Assembly: GCA_016219285.1 (NCBI GenBank)
Contig: JACRNJ010000002.1
Location: 1-52,504 of the forward strand
Length of the DNA stretch: 52,504 nt
Reading direction: 5' to 3'
Source of the DNA: Deltaproteobacteria bacterium
GTDB taxonomy: Bacteria > Desulfobacterota > GWC2-55-46 > UBA9637
The notes below the pieces were generated by a model. It was not told where the DNA came from and did not search any database. It saw only the letters and a program-made list of their open reading frames with translations. Positions 8,862 through 18,009 of this stretch are shown here, one piece after another (position 1 is the stretch's first letter; each line of letters begins with the position of its first letter). The translations under genes were made by a program, and so were the position numbers.

Positions 8862-9194
8862 ATGAAAACAATTACAAAAATATACAAGGCGCTTTCAGAC
8901 GGAACAAGGCTCAGAATACTTAACGTCCTGCATGATGGGGAACTCTGTGTCTGCAATATCATGGATGTTCTGGAGATGGGACAATCAAAGGTGTCAAGGC
9001 ACCTTACCTATCTTAAAAATGCAGGGCTTGTGCAAGACAGGAGGAAAGGGGTTTGGGTCTACTATTTCTTGTCAAAAAATAAGTCTTATCTTCCTTTGAT
9101 AAAGTGCCTTAAAGAATTAAGGAAGGATGTAAAGGAATTACGGTCTGATGCCAAAAGGCTTGCTAAAAGCAAAGTAAAGGTAGAATGTCGATAA
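8862..9194 (+). CDS. ArsR/SmtB-family metalloregulator (CVC type)
   Basis: A 110-residue winged-helix protein. The segment GELCVCNIMDVL (Cys29, Cys31) is the alpha3 thiolate site typical of arsenite/antimonite-sensing ArsR, followed by the recognition helix QSKVSRHLTYLKNAGLV. The C-terminal tail is Lys-rich. It sits between the ACIII operon and the molybdoenzyme cluster, at the head of the latter, and may repress both or only the plus-strand cluster. The CVC motif suggests a thiophilic or redox ligand, but no arsenic gene is recognisable here. Confidence 0.85.
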   Translation: MKTITKIYKALSDGTRLRILNVLHDGELCVCNIMDVLEMGQSKVSRHLTYLKNAGLVQDRRKGVWVYYFLSKNKSYLPLIKCLKELRKDVKELRSDAKRLAKSKVKVECR

Positions 9195-9249
9195 CACCTA
9201 TACCAACGTTTGATAAACTTGACACAACAAAAAACAGGCCAGGAGGGTT

Positions 9250-9915
9250 ATGTTAAAAGAAATTGCAGAAGACGTAGATTTATCACGGACAGCCCAAAGC
9301 AGAAGCAATGTTTATCGCCTCTTTTCCATGTGTTACATAAATGAGGTCACATCGGAGTTTTTAAAAACTCTTAAATCAAAAAATGTCATGAATTCACTAA
9401 GCGAGTTTGGTGTTGATTTCAGCAAGATATTATTTGATGCGCCCGAGGAGAAGCTATTGGATATACTTGCCGGAGAATATGCAGCCCTTTTTATTGTGCC
9501 AGGCGGCATCCCACCATACGAGTCAGTGCGGCTTAAAGGTCTTCTCTGCCAGGAACCTGAATGGAAGGTCAGGGAATTTTACAAACGGTGCGGTTTAACG
9601 GTTAGGGATGATTGCAAGATATTTTCCGACCATCTGGGTATGGAGCTGGAATTTATGGGCTATCTAACTGATAAGGAGGCTAAGGCATGGGGTGATAAAG
9701 ATGAAAAGACAGCAGCAGAATGGCTTAATCTCCAGAAAGAGTTTTTTGCCAATCATCTCAATAAATGGGTTTTTGGGTTTTTAAATGATATGGATAAGTG
9801 TGCATTTCATCCATTTTACAAGGAAGTGGCAAGGTTGACAAAGACGTTTTTAGAGGTGGAAAAACAAGACCTAACGTCACAAGATGCAAGTTGCAAGATG
9901 CAGGTTTCAAGTTAA
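9250..9915 (+). CDS. TorD/DmsD-like molybdoenzyme chaperone
   Basis: An all-helical protein (221 residues) with the TorD-family signatures AGEYAALFIVPGGIPPYESV and DHLGMELEFMGYL. Such proteins bind the TAT leader of molybdoenzymes and help cofactor insertion. The partner is presumably the TAT-leader protein at 18791, or also 14816. A strong ribosome site (AGGAGGG) precedes ATG 9250. The last 12 or so residues (SQDASCKMQVSS) derive from a tandem repeat (9885-9960) that runs through the stop codon, so the native C-terminus may have been shorter. Confidence 0.82.
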   Translation: MLKEIAEDVDLSRTAQSRSNVYRLFSMCYINEVTSEFLKTLKSKNVMNSLSEFGVDFSKILFDAPEEKLLDILAGEYAALFIVPGGIPPYESVRLKGLLCQEPEWKVREFYKRCGLTVRDDCKIFSDHLGMELEFMGYLTDKEAKAWGDKDEKTAAEWLNLQKEFFANHLNKWVFGFLNDMDKCAFHPFYKEVARLTKTFLEVEKQDLTSQDASCKMQVSS

Positions 9916-9962
9916 GACCTGCAATCTTAAATTTATAACTTGTCACTTGCAACTCGCAACCT
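9885..9962. repeat. Heptamer-type tandem repeat over a gene junction
   Basis: Variants of the words TTGCAAG, TGCAGGT and CTTGCAA are repeated in both orientations, spanning the end of the torD-like gene and the start region of the polyferredoxin. A similar block is at 18705-18768. Confidence 0.7.
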
Positions 9963-9969
9963 TCTTTTT

Positions 9970-11214
9970 ATGATTAGTTTTATCCCAAACAGATGTCAGC
10001 CATGGCTTTACAAAAAGGCGGAATGCCGTCTCTGTGCAGATGTCTGTCCAATTGAGGGGTGTATACGATTTGAAGGCAACACCATATGCATTAAAACAGA
10101 GGATTGTATAGGCTGCGGCATATGCACAAATGTTTGCCCGAGCAGCGCTTTGGTAATGGACAGCCTTTCTGATAAGGAGATTTTAAATAGATTACAGGCA
10201 AATGTGGATGGAGATAGTCTCATATTTGGTTGTTCTCTCGGCCCTAATAATGTAGATACGAATTTAAAATCGCAAATCGTAAATCGTAAATCGCAAATCA
10301 ATATTAACCTTCCCTGTCTTGCTATGCTTAAGGAATCGCATCTTGTATCTCTGACCCTATCGGGTGTAGATAATATCCATATAGATATCAGTCATTGTGA
10401 TAGCTGTTCATTTAAGTATGGGAAACCCACTATTGCAAAGACTGTATCCTATGCTGACACTCTTTTGAATGCAATGGGATATTATGATTGCATAAGAACA
10501 GACACCAGACACCAGACACCAGATACCGGCCAAGATAAGAAATCAACCCCTACATTCTGCAAAAATAAAAAACAAAACATAAAGACCATAACCCCCGGCG
10601 CTGAGTATTCAAGGCGGGAACTTCTCAATTTTTTCAGAGAAAAGGCAGTGGAAAAGGTTGTTGGTAAAACCAACGTTAAGAAAGTGGATGGTAAGGGAGT
10701 AGATGGCGTTCCTGACAGAAGGAAACTGCTTCTGGATGTTTTGCAAGCAAAGGGTAATCTCCAATTGGATAAGCTTGAAGAGGGGCGATTCCCGGTTCAT
10801 CAAATTAGAATAGACAGCGACTGCACATTGTGCAATGACTGCAATCTGTTCTGCCCCGCAGGGGCTTTAACAAAGGTGGAGCAGAAGACGGAATCGGATG
10901 ATGAGGCAGGGGAGGTAAGGATAGACTTTAACATGTCGTTGTGTATAGGTTGCTATCAGTGCGCTGACTTATGCCGTGAAGATGCGATGCACATTGAGAA
11001 GTTCATAAACCTTGCGGCTTTTGCTGATGCTGAAATAAAGACCCTATTTAAGAAGACAAACCAGAAATGCCCTTCCTGCAATAGATATTTCTATCCGGAA
11101 GATGGCGCGGAAGAATGTCTTATCTGCGCAAAGAGAAACAGTATAGACCAAAAGATATTTGGTGGCCTGTTCAACAATGATACAGAAACAGAGGAAAATA
11201 AATCAATACAATAG
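9970..11214 (+). CDS. Polyferredoxin with four [4Fe-4S]-type motifs and a C-terminal zinc-ribbon-like end
   Basis: About 414 residues from ATG 9970; a TTG at 9940 in the upstream repeat is less likely. N-terminal motifs CRLCADVCP and CIGCGICTNVCP form one 2x[4Fe-4S] ferredoxin domain; a second pair (CTLCNDCNLFCP, CIGCYQCADLCR) lies near 285-345. The tail has CPSCNRYF...CLIC. Two linkers come from tandem repeats: around 10262-10300 (KSQIVNRKSQ) and 10497-10530 (TRHQTPDT). It lies between a molybdoenzyme chaperone and a cytochrome, so electron transfer to the downstream complex is likely. Exact role unknown. Confidence 0.75.
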   Translation: MISFIPNRCQPWLYKKAECRLCADVCPIEGCIRFEGNTICIKTEDCIGCGICTNVCPSSALVMDSLSDKEILNRLQANVDGDSLIFGCSLGPNNVDTNLKSQIVNRKSQININLPCLAMLKESHLVSLTLSGVDNIHIDISHCDSCSFKYGKPTIAKTVSYADTLLNAMGYYDCIRTDTRHQTPDTGQDKKSTPTFCKNKKQNIKTITPGAEYSRRELLNFFREKAVEKVVGKTNVKKVDGKGVDGVPDRRKLLLDVLQAKGNLQLDKLEEGRFPVHQIRIDSDCTLCNDCNLFCPAGALTKVEQKTESDDEAGEVRIDFNMSLCIGCYQCADLCREDAMHIEKFINLAAFADAEIKTLFKKTNQKCPSCNRYFYPEDGAEECLICAKRNSIDQKIFGGLFNNDTETEENKSIQ

Positions 11215-11228
11215 AAAAGGAGGGTGGA

Positions 11229-11966
11229 ATGAAAAGATTATTTATTTCAATTTTTATGGTTACTGTCCTATTTACAGCATCAGAAATTCTGGCTGCAGCA
11301 AAGGTTTCATATGAAGGCTATAAAAAGTGCGGGGGCTGCCATAAGAGCCAGAAAGACTCATGGTTAGAAACAGCTCATGCGAAGGCAATGCATGCCCTTA
11401 AACCAAAGGAACATGCAGATGAGAAAAAGAAGGTTAAATTAGACCCTGAGAAGGACTACACACAAGATAAAGATTGTGTCGGCTGCCATACAACAGGTTT
11501 TGGTGAAAAGGGCGGATATAAAACAGGGATGTCTGAAGATAAGGCAAAATTTTTATCAGGGGTAGGCTGCGAGGATTGTCATGGCGCAGGAAGTCTTTAC
11601 AGAAAGGAACACAGCGCTGCTGGCAAGGCTTTTAAGGCTACACAAAAAGCAAGCCCGAGAAGCAAACTTGTTGAAGCAGGACAGTCATTTGATTATGAAG
11701 AGGCGTGCGCAAGATGCCATCTTAACTATGAAGGTTCTCCATGGAAGGGGGCAAAAGAACCATATACACCATTTACACCAAAGGTGGATGCAAAATATAA
11801 ATTTGATTTTGAAAAAGCAGTTAAGAAAACAGGCAAGGTTAAAGCCATGCATGAACATTTTAAGTTAAGGGGCGTATTTGAAGGCGAACCGATTCCGAAG
11901 ATTAGGGCAGAATCCCAGAAGGGCGCAAAAGAAGCAGCAGCAGGAGAAGAGGACGAGAAGGACTAA
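11229..11966 (+). CDS. Tetraheme cytochrome c (c554-like)
   Basis: A 245-residue secreted protein, signal peptide ending at about ILAAA. It has four CxxCH motifs (CGGCH, CVGCH, CEDCH, CARCH) spaced as in the cytochrome c554 family (PF13435), with an N-terminal YEGYKKCGGCHKSQKDSWLETAHAKAM segment. The C-terminus is charged and low-complexity (KGAKEAAAGEEDEKD). It probably relays electrons in the periplasm for the neighbouring molybdoenzyme complex. The heme count is direct; the partner is inferred. Confidence 0.85.
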   Translation: MKRLFISIFMVTVLFTASEILAAAKVSYEGYKKCGGCHKSQKDSWLETAHAKAMHALKPKEHADEKKKVKLDPEKDYTQDKDCVGCHTTGFGEKGGYKTGMSEDKAKFLSGVGCEDCHGAGSLYRKEHSAAGKAFKATQKASPRSKLVEAGQSFDYEEACARCHLNYEGSPWKGAKEPYTPFTPKVDAKYKFDFEKAVKKTGKVKAMHEHFKLRGVFEGEPIPKIRAESQKGAKEAAAGEEDEKD

Positions 11967-12051
11967 CCCGAAAAATGCACTTGGTTTTTATTTTTCGGGA
12001 CAAACGCAAGATTTGAGCTTTGACGCAGTATTTGGCCAAAGATTGCGTTTG

Positions 12052-12077
12052 CCAAAAAATGCAACTGCATTTTTTGG
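12052..12077. terminator. Strong A/T-flanked hairpin, possible bidirectional terminator
   Basis: CCAAAAAATGC and GCATTTTTTGG form an 11-bp perfect stem around AACT. It lies in the 227-base gap between the c554-like gene and the methyltransferase. A second small palindrome (CTGCCGG-A-CCGGCAG) follows at about 12093-12107. It could terminate the cytochrome transcript. Confidence 0.5.
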
Positions 12078-12192
12078 GCTAATGTTTTTTATCTGCCGGA
12101 CCGGCAGAAGCCATTTTTGTGCGCAACCATTATTTTCCGCCGATGGCAATAGCAAAGGGATGTCCCTCATTATTCCCTAAAGGAGGAGTTAG

Positions 12193-12984
12193 ATGACTCA
12201 AGTGAACGGGAATGGGCTGGATGGCTATACACTACCTACCCTATCTGCAGTAGTTCGAGAGCAGTTGCGCGAGCAACTATTTAGCAACGTATGGAACACG
12301 GAATTGAACGAAGTGTTTGCCGATGTGGCGCCCTACTACGATCGCGCCAACTATAGCGCCAGCCTTGGGTTGTGGGGGTGGCTTCTGCAAAGATTCATGT
12401 CCACGGTTGATGTCCATCCCTGTGATCGGATGTTAGATGTGTGCGCCGGCACTAACGTTATTGGTATCGCACTGCTCAAACGGGAGCCAAGCCTCGATGT
12501 GCATGCAATTGATCGCAGCGCGGCGATGCAGGAGGTTGGCCGGCAACGTGCCGCGGCAAAGGGATTTCATATACACAGATCGATTGGAGATGTGCACAAT
12601 CTACCGTTTCCGGATAATCATTTCGATGTTGTAACGTTGCAGTTCGCCTCACGGCACCTGCGTATAAGACGCGTGTTTGAGGAGATCCACCGCGTTCTCA
12701 AGCCTGGCGGACATTTCCACCACAGCGATATGCTGCGCCCCGGCAATCCGGTCGTCAAGCGCCTTTATTGCGGGTATCTGCGCACATGTCTCGCGTTTAC
12801 GGCATTCCTGTTCCGCAGCGGGCCGACGGCGCGTAACTGCAAGAAGTATTTTGTCAATGCGATTGAGATGTTCTACTCGGCCGATGAACTGTCGGTAGTG
12901 CTGCGTGAGTTGGGATATGTGGATGTTACTGCTAAAACCGTGCTGTACGGCATGCTTGGCTTCCATCGCGCCGTAAAACACTAA
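12193..12984 (+). CDS. UbiE/MenG-like class I SAM methyltransferase
   Basis: 263 residues; motif I LDVCAGTNVIGIALL, an acidic motif II (VHAIDRS), motif post-I (GDVHNLPFPDNHFDVVT) and HRVLKPGGHFHHSD are of the UbiE/MenG type. UbiE-type enzymes methylate the quinone ring, so a link to the quinol complexes nearby is plausible. Its DNA is visibly richer in GC and uses codons such as CGC and GCC more than its neighbours, suggesting transfer from another genome. It has a clear AAGGAGGAG site and its own start. Other small-molecule substrates are possible. Confidence 0.75.
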   Translation: MTQVNGNGLDGYTLPTLSAVVREQLREQLFSNVWNTELNEVFADVAPYYDRANYSASLGLWGWLLQRFMSTVDVHPCDRMLDVCAGTNVIGIALLKREPSLDVHAIDRSAAMQEVGRQRAAAKGFHIHRSIGDVHNLPFPDNHFDVVTLQFASRHLRIRRVFEEIHRVLKPGGHFHHSDMLRPGNPVVKRLYCGYLRTCLAFTAFLFRSGPTARNCKKYFVNAIEMFYSADELSVVLRELGYVDVTAKTVLYGMLGFHRAVKH

Positions 12985-13012
12985 AAAAGGGAGGAGCTTA
13001 TGGGAGGGCTTC

Positions 13013-13738
13013 ATGTCTGAGGCAAAATGGATGAGTAAAAGGACATATGGTTTGCAGAGTCCGCCGAGCCTCGGCGTTCCCGGCAAAAAACGTTATGCCA
13101 TGGTTATTGACCTCAGAAGGTGCATTGGCTGCGGAGCATGCGTTGTTGCTGACGACCCTCCATGTGTGAGAAACTGTCCCACCCAGGCAACATATAAACA
13201 TGAAAGCGGTTTTATACTTCAGAGGTATAACCGGTGCATTGGGTGTAAAACCTGCATGGTTGCTTGTCCTTATAACGCAAGACATCTGCTGCCCGCTGCA
13301 AGGACAGACCATTCCCAGCCAACGGATGTTGCAGATAAGTGCGACTTCTGCATCCATAGAGTTACAAGAGGACTTATGCCTACATGCGTTACTACATGTA
13401 TGGGCGGCGCAATTACATTTGGGGATGTAAATGATTCTGAAAGCGAAGTGTCAAGGATGCTTGATACACATAAGACAATGACGTTGAGGTCTGATAAAGG
13501 AACGCGTCCGCAGGTATATTATATTGGCCTTGACGGAGATATAGCTGATGTAGCGGCAAGCTATGCTGATAGAAGCGTTCAAATGAGAGAAGAGTTTAAT
13601 ATTTTCAAAAGAAACCGTTTGGGCGCAGGAAACATCATTGAAGGAGAGTCTGAAACAGGCCCCGTGGGTTTCCCCTTACAGGTTATTAGAAATATGATAA
13701 ATTTCGTCAAGGATATAGTTGAAAAAGGATATAGATAA
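13013..13738 (+). CDS. Fe-S subunit of a molybdoenzyme complex (B-prime), with an internal deletion
   Basis: A 241-residue NrfC/PsrB-type ferredoxin subunit. The first cluster motif is CIGCGAC (37, 40, 43), but the fourth Cys and about 35-40 residues up to the next motif are missing: CVVA runs directly into DDPPCVRNCP (Cys51, 55). Motif three (CIGCKTCMVACP, 75-85) and motif four (CDFC...CVTTC) are complete. It therefore holds 13 of 16 expected Cys, so one or more clusters must be altered. A strong GGGAGGAGC site precedes it. Adjacent NrfD and the degenerate large subunit suggest they form one half of the complex. Confidence 0.8.
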   Translation: MSEAKWMSKRTYGLQSPPSLGVPGKKRYAMVIDLRRCIGCGACVVADDPPCVRNCPTQATYKHESGFILQRYNRCIGCKTCMVACPYNARHLLPAARTDHSQPTDVADKCDFCIHRVTRGLMPTCVTTCMGGAITFGDVNDSESEVSRMLDTHKTMTLRSDKGTRPQVYYIGLDGDIADVAASYADRSVQMREEFNIFKRNRLGAGNIIEGESETGPVGFPLQVIRNMINFVKDIVEKGYR

Positions 13739-13758
13739 CCGGCTAAAAAGGAGAAGAC

Positions 13759-14730
13759 ATGGAAAAGGAACTTATAATGAACGCATTCCATGATGTTTAT
13801 TGGGGCGTGCCAATATCTATCTACTTCTGGCTAATGGGTGTAAGCGCAGGTGCCCACGTCATTTCCGGGTTCGGATGGGTCTTTGGACTAAAGAAATATA
13901 AACAGGTTGGACTGATAGCTACCCTGTGGGCGATATTGGCGCTTTTGATAGTGCCACTGATACTTATTCATGACCTCGGCAAGCCAATGAGATTCTTCTA
14001 CCTTCTTTTGCCTTTCTACTGGCACAACAGCGCGCCTATGTCATGGGGCACTGTGCTGATCATGCTATATCCCTGCATGATGAGCATCTATGCCTACTTT
14101 ATGTATAAAAACAATGAAAGGATGGCCTTTATTTTCGGCATCGGTTCTATTCTGTCTGCGGCGTCTACCCATTGGTATACAGGTGTAGTTATTCAGTTAA
14201 ACCCCGGCAGAGATTTAAATCACACAGCGATAGCCTCGCTACTTTTCCTTGTCGGCGCATTCATATCTGGAACAGGATTTCTAATTGTAACCTTCTGGAT
14301 TATGAACATATTCCTTAACCCGTTAAAAAAAATCAGAGATTCTTTTCAAGAGGGTTTTATCAAAAGATTCATAAAGGCTTGCAGCATTGGAGAGAAGGTA
14401 GAGGATTCACTGATTGTGGAGATGGGACAGGTTATGGCTATCGGTATAGTTGTTGAACTGATTCTAACATTAAACGAATATCTCCAAATGATTTATGGCA
14501 CGATGGAGGAGCAGTCTAATCTTTACGATGTGCTATTGGGGGCATTCAGGGTGCCTTTTTTGGCATATGTGTTTTTTGCAATGTTAATTCCATTATTCAT
14601 ACTCTATCTATCGCCTATAAAGAGGCGTCCATTTGGCGTAGCTATTGCAGCAGGATTGGTATGTATAGGGATATTCGGCATGAGGCTATGGTGGGTTCTT
14701 GGCGGACTGTTTCAGCAGTCATTCTATTGA
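13759..14730 (+). CDS. NrfD/PsrC-family quinol-interacting membrane subunit
   Basis: 323 residues with about eight hydrophobic helices, the NrfD-type segment GVPISIYFWLMGVSAGAHVI and the loop LIHDLGKPMRFFYLL. It is the only membrane subunit in this cluster, so it should exchange electrons with the quinone pool for both Fe-S/Mo pairs. It starts 20 bases after the Fe-S subunit with AAAAAGGAG. Family assignment is firm. Direction of electron flow is not decided by sequence. Confidence 0.85.
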   Translation: MEKELIMNAFHDVYWGVPISIYFWLMGVSAGAHVISGFGWVFGLKKYKQVGLIATLWAILALLIVPLILIHDLGKPMRFFYLLLPFYWHNSAPMSWGTVLIMLYPCMMSIYAYFMYKNNERMAFIFGIGSILSAASTHWYTGVVIQLNPGRDLNHTAIASLLFLVGAFISGTGFLIVTFWIMNIFLNPLKKIRDSFQEGFIKRFIKACSIGEKVEDSLIVEMGQVMAIGIVVELILTLNEYLQMIYGTMEEQSNLYDVLLGAFRVPFLAYVFFAMLIPLFILYLSPIKRRPFGVAIAAGLVCIGIFGMRLWWVLGGLFQQSFY

Positions 14731-14815
14731 TATTGTCCAAATGGAATTAGTAAGAAAATGTTATTGAATCTTCTTAATATAAGGCAATGAAATTGGGGAA
14801 TGGAGGCAATATAAA

Positions 14816-17233
14816 ATGGCATTAACCCGCAGAGAACTTTTGAAGCTTGGAGTTGCAAGTTCAATAGCCATTACTATCGGACCAAGGGTATTAAGGGCTA
14901 TGGAGCTTATGCCTGGAGGCGAATCTCATAATTATCTGAAGATTACAGAACGTATCAGTGTACCGTATACAACATGGGAAGCAAAGATTAGAAATTCAGG
15001 ATTAGCGTTTATTGAAAGTGGAAAGATTGTTCAGTTAAGCGGAAACCCAAACCATATAACTACAAGAGGCCGCTTGACGGCGCAGGAGAGCGCTGCCTAT
15101 CTGCAAGTATATGACCAGGACAGGATAATATATCCTTTAAAGAGGATTGGGGATCGAGGCGCCGGAAAATGGAAGAGGATATCATGGGATGAGGCTATAG
15201 GAAGCATATCGGAAAAAATAACAACTTTAATTGATAATGGAAGAAATCAGGATATATGCCTGGTTACCGGCAGGGACTCTTCTGGAGGCGCGTGGAAGAG
15301 GTTTATGCATACATTAGGAACTAATAGTATATTCAGACAGGATTCAATAGGAGACTTAAACAAAAAAACAGCCATGCTCAACACATGGGGCGCAGAAATA
15401 GAGACCCCTGACTTTGCCAACAGCAAATACATCATTATCTTTGGTTCAAATCCTTTTGATACATTTCAGCCTTATGCCCAGCAAATAGCTGACGGCAGGA
15501 TTGAGAAGAGATCTAAATTAGTTACCTTTGATGTTAGGGTATCCAATACCTCTGGGCTTTCCGATGAATGGGTGCCAGTTTTCCCGGGGACAGATGGCAT
15601 TGTGGCATTGGCTATGGCAAATGTAATTATGAGTAGTGGGCTGGCGGATACAGAATTTATCAATAAATGGACAAACTACCCGGCAGATAAATTGGCTAAT
15701 CACCTGAAACAGTTTACCCCTGAGGTGGCGGAAAAGGCAAGCGGGGTGCCTGCCAAAGATATTATAAGAATAGCAAAGGAATTTGCGACTACTAAGCCGG
15801 CTTCAATCTTTACATACAGGGGCGTAAGCGCGCACCCTTATGGCGTATACTCTGAAAGGGCATGCATGCTTCTGCCAATTATTACCGGAAACATAGAGAA
15901 CAAAGGCGGATATTGTCTGCCGAGATATGTTAATTGGCTTAATGTCGAGCCTGCGCCGCCTGTACCGAAAATTAAATTAAGACAAGTCTTTCCGTTAGGG
16001 GACCCCGGATATTTATTTCCTTTTAGGGTTAGGGATGGAGAAATAAAGGCAGGCATCTTGTTTAATTATATGACCAATCCGGTCTATTCAAGCCCAGCAG
16101 CAAACATGTGGAGAGAAACACTTAAAGACTCATCCGTCATTCCCTTTATTGTTGATTTCAGCCCATTTATGAGTGAGACCGCTCTGTATGCTGATATCAT
16201 CCTTCCTGATGCCCATTATCTTGAACGGACAGAATCAGATACGAGCCCATCGCTTTTTCCATGGATAGGTTTAAGACAGCCTGTTGTTAAGCCTATGGGT
16301 GAGGCAAAGGAGACGAGAGAGGCGCTTAAAATGATTATAGAAAATGTGGACACCGACGGCAGCCGCGGTATGAAAAAGTATTGGGGATTCATAGCAGATG
16401 GATGGATGAAGGGACAGCTTGACGAAATACCAGGTTTTAAAAAGGCCGGCGGCTATGAAGCTTTGAAAGAAAACGGCGTATGGCCTATCTATGGAAAGAT
16501 TGACCCGAAGACAAAAAAAATAGTAGATAAAAGCGATAATCCGGTTGAGGCAGAATACGGAATTCACAGAAAAAAAGGATTTGATACGCCCTCAGGGAAA
16601 ATAGAGATATATTCAAAGGGATTTGAAAAGCAAGGATTGCAGCCACTGCCAACATGGAAGCAGATACCCTTGCATAAGGATATAAAAAAGGATGAATTGA
16701 TACTTGTCACATATAAGGCAGGTTTCCATATAAACTCTATTACCGCAAATACAAAATATCTTTCAGAGATGCTTCATTCAAACCCCGTGCATATAAACAA
16801 GGAGACAGCAAAGGAGTTTGGCATTGAAGACGGGGTGCTTGTAAGGATTATTTCACCAGTAGGATATATGGTAACAAAGGCGAGAACCACTATTTCAATA
16901 CACCCCAAGGTTGCAGCAATTTCCTCTTCCTTCGGCCATTTGGCATACGGGAGGGTAGCTAAGGCTAAACCAAAAGATAATACCTTTTTTGAGGATGGCC
17001 TGCCTCACGATAAAGATATCCGTCATAACCTATGGTGGAATGATAGTGGCGTAAATCCAAACGAAATAATACCTGTTATTCCTGACCCTATATGCGGGGG
17101 ACAGGGCTGGAGCGACGTGGTTATAACAATTGAGCCGGCAAAGGCTGAAGACCGCTACGGAGATATTCAAGTTGACAATGCTAAACATATTGCATTTTAT
17201 AAAAAAATGCTGGAGTTAATTCATGAGTCATAA
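14816..17233 (+). CDS. Molybdopterin-oxidoreductase paralogue lacking all cofactor-ligand cysteines (A-prime)
   Basis: 805 residues with a TAT-like leader (MALTRRELLKLGVASS). It is clearly homologous to the protein at 18791, for example DEWVPVFPGTDGIVALAMANVIMSSGLADTEFINKWTNYP against the paralogue. At the Fe-S motif YTCLVC reads YTTWEA (53-56) and GRLC reads GRLT (88). At the Mo-ligand site SVCESSKK reads SIGDLNKK (Gly179). It is therefore predicted to bind neither the [4Fe-4S] cluster nor Mo through a protein thiolate. It may be a structural or regulatory partner, comparable with NuoG or ActB1. It overlaps the next gene by 11 bases. Confidence 0.85.
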   Translation: MALTRRELLKLGVASSIAITIGPRVLRAMELMPGGESHNYLKITERISVPYTTWEAKIRNSGLAFIESGKIVQLSGNPNHITTRGRLTAQESAAYLQVYDQDRIIYPLKRIGDRGAGKWKRISWDEAIGSISEKITTLIDNGRNQDICLVTGRDSSGGAWKRFMHTLGTNSIFRQDSIGDLNKKTAMLNTWGAEIETPDFANSKYIIIFGSNPFDTFQPYAQQIADGRIEKRSKLVTFDVRVSNTSGLSDEWVPVFPGTDGIVALAMANVIMSSGLADTEFINKWTNYPADKLANHLKQFTPEVAEKASGVPAKDIIRIAKEFATTKPASIFTYRGVSAHPYGVYSERACMLLPIITGNIENKGGYCLPRYVNWLNVEPAPPVPKIKLRQVFPLGDPGYLFPFRVRDGEIKAGILFNYMTNPVYSSPAANMWRETLKDSSVIPFIVDFSPFMSETALYADIILPDAHYLERTESDTSPSLFPWIGLRQPVVKPMGEAKETREALKMIIENVDTDGSRGMKKYWGFIADGWMKGQLDEIPGFKKAGGYEALKENGVWPIYGKIDPKTKKIVDKSDNPVEAEYGIHRKKGFDTPSGKIEIYSKGFEKQGLQPLPTWKQIPLHKDIKKDELILVTYKAGFHINSITANTKYLSEMLHSNPVHINKETAKEFGIEDGVLVRIISPVGYMVTKARTTISIHPKVAAISSSFGHLAYGRVAKAKPKDNTFFEDGLPHDKDIRHNLWWNDSGVNPNEIIPVIPDPICGGQGWSDVVITIEPAKAEDRYGDIQVDNAKHIAFYKKMLELIHES

Positions 17234-17885
17234 TGAATCAAAGGTTTTTTTTCTGCTCCGCAAATACTGGAAAATTGCGGCTGCTATAACTGGCTTTATG
17301 TTTGTCTTTATTGTATTGCCTTTATTTCTAACTTATGGAAGCATTAAAAAACCGGTTTTCTGCAGTATATGCCATGAGACACTGTATGACGATAAAGATT
17401 ATGAAGCAAATGATAAACACTATAAGGTCTCTGGAGGAGTAATGGTCGGATGTGCTGAATGCCACCCTCATCCTTATTTTGAGTACACAAAGTCCGAACA
17501 TTACTCTACGAAAACAGAGCATAAAGCAGGATGTGTCAATTGCCATAGGCCGCATACAATAGCAGCTTTTGCCGGATATATGTATCTTGCAATTTCTCCA
17601 TGGGAAGAGGTAATGGAGGCAATGACAAAAGATATGGAAAAGTGGGAAAAAGATATCAGGCACAAGATGGCAAAACGTGTCCGGGAGGAATTTTTAAAAG
17701 ATGACAGCAGGCCATGCAAGGAGTGTCACAGTACATCCGGGGCCGGTATGGATGAAGCTTTGGAACCGCATAAGATAGGAATTAAAGAAAATATGACATG
17801 CATCGAATGCCACTTCAACCTTGTTCATAAAAAGGTGCCATGGCCGGAAATGGAGGCTAAGAAGGAAAGGCTTGGTATAGAGTAG
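17223..17885 (+). CDS. Pentaheme NapC/NrfH-like membrane-anchored cytochrome c
   Basis: 220 residues: one N-terminal transmembrane helix (about 17-37) then five CxxCH motifs at 47-51, 77-81, 104-108, 165-169 and 193-197. The first two thirds, with YGS...FCSICHE and a central CVNCHRPH, match the NapC/NirT/NrfH quinol dehydrogenase family, which usually has four hemes. It starts inside the 3' end of the large-subunit gene. It should connect the membrane quinone pool with periplasmic partners. Confidence 0.85.
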   Translation: MSHNESKVFFLLRKYWKIAAAITGFMFVFIVLPLFLTYGSIKKPVFCSICHETLYDDKDYEANDKHYKVSGGVMVGCAECHPHPYFEYTKSEHYSTKTEHKAGCVNCHRPHTIAAFAGYMYLAISPWEEVMEAMTKDMEKWEKDIRHKMAKRVREEFLKDDSRPCKECHSTSGAGMDEALEPHKIGIKENMTCIECHFNLVHKKVPWPEMEAKKERLGIE

Positions 17886-18009
17886 GAAAAAGGTGCGGTT
17901 AGCAGGAGAGATTGTATTAAAAGAGGGTAAAAAATAATAAAAAAAAGGAGGTGTTGGCGAGACCCTACAAAGATATTTAGAATCAACCAAATTTAAAGGA
18001 GGTGGATTT

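Noticed and set aside
9940-9969. TTG start giving ten extra residues to the polyferredoxin
   Set aside because: The extension is encoded by the tandem repeat and has no ribosome site; ATG 9970 starts a normal ferredoxin-type sequence.
11878-12180. 100-codon plus-strand ORF overlapping the c554-like gene
   Set aside because: Low-complexity basic sequence in a shifted frame of the cytochrome gene, continuing into a hairpin-rich gap; no family features.
17947-17980. Tiny ORF behind a second AAGGAGG in the gap before the B subunit gene
   Set aside because: Only about eight codons from GTG/TTG; more likely a chance ribosome-site-like sequence.
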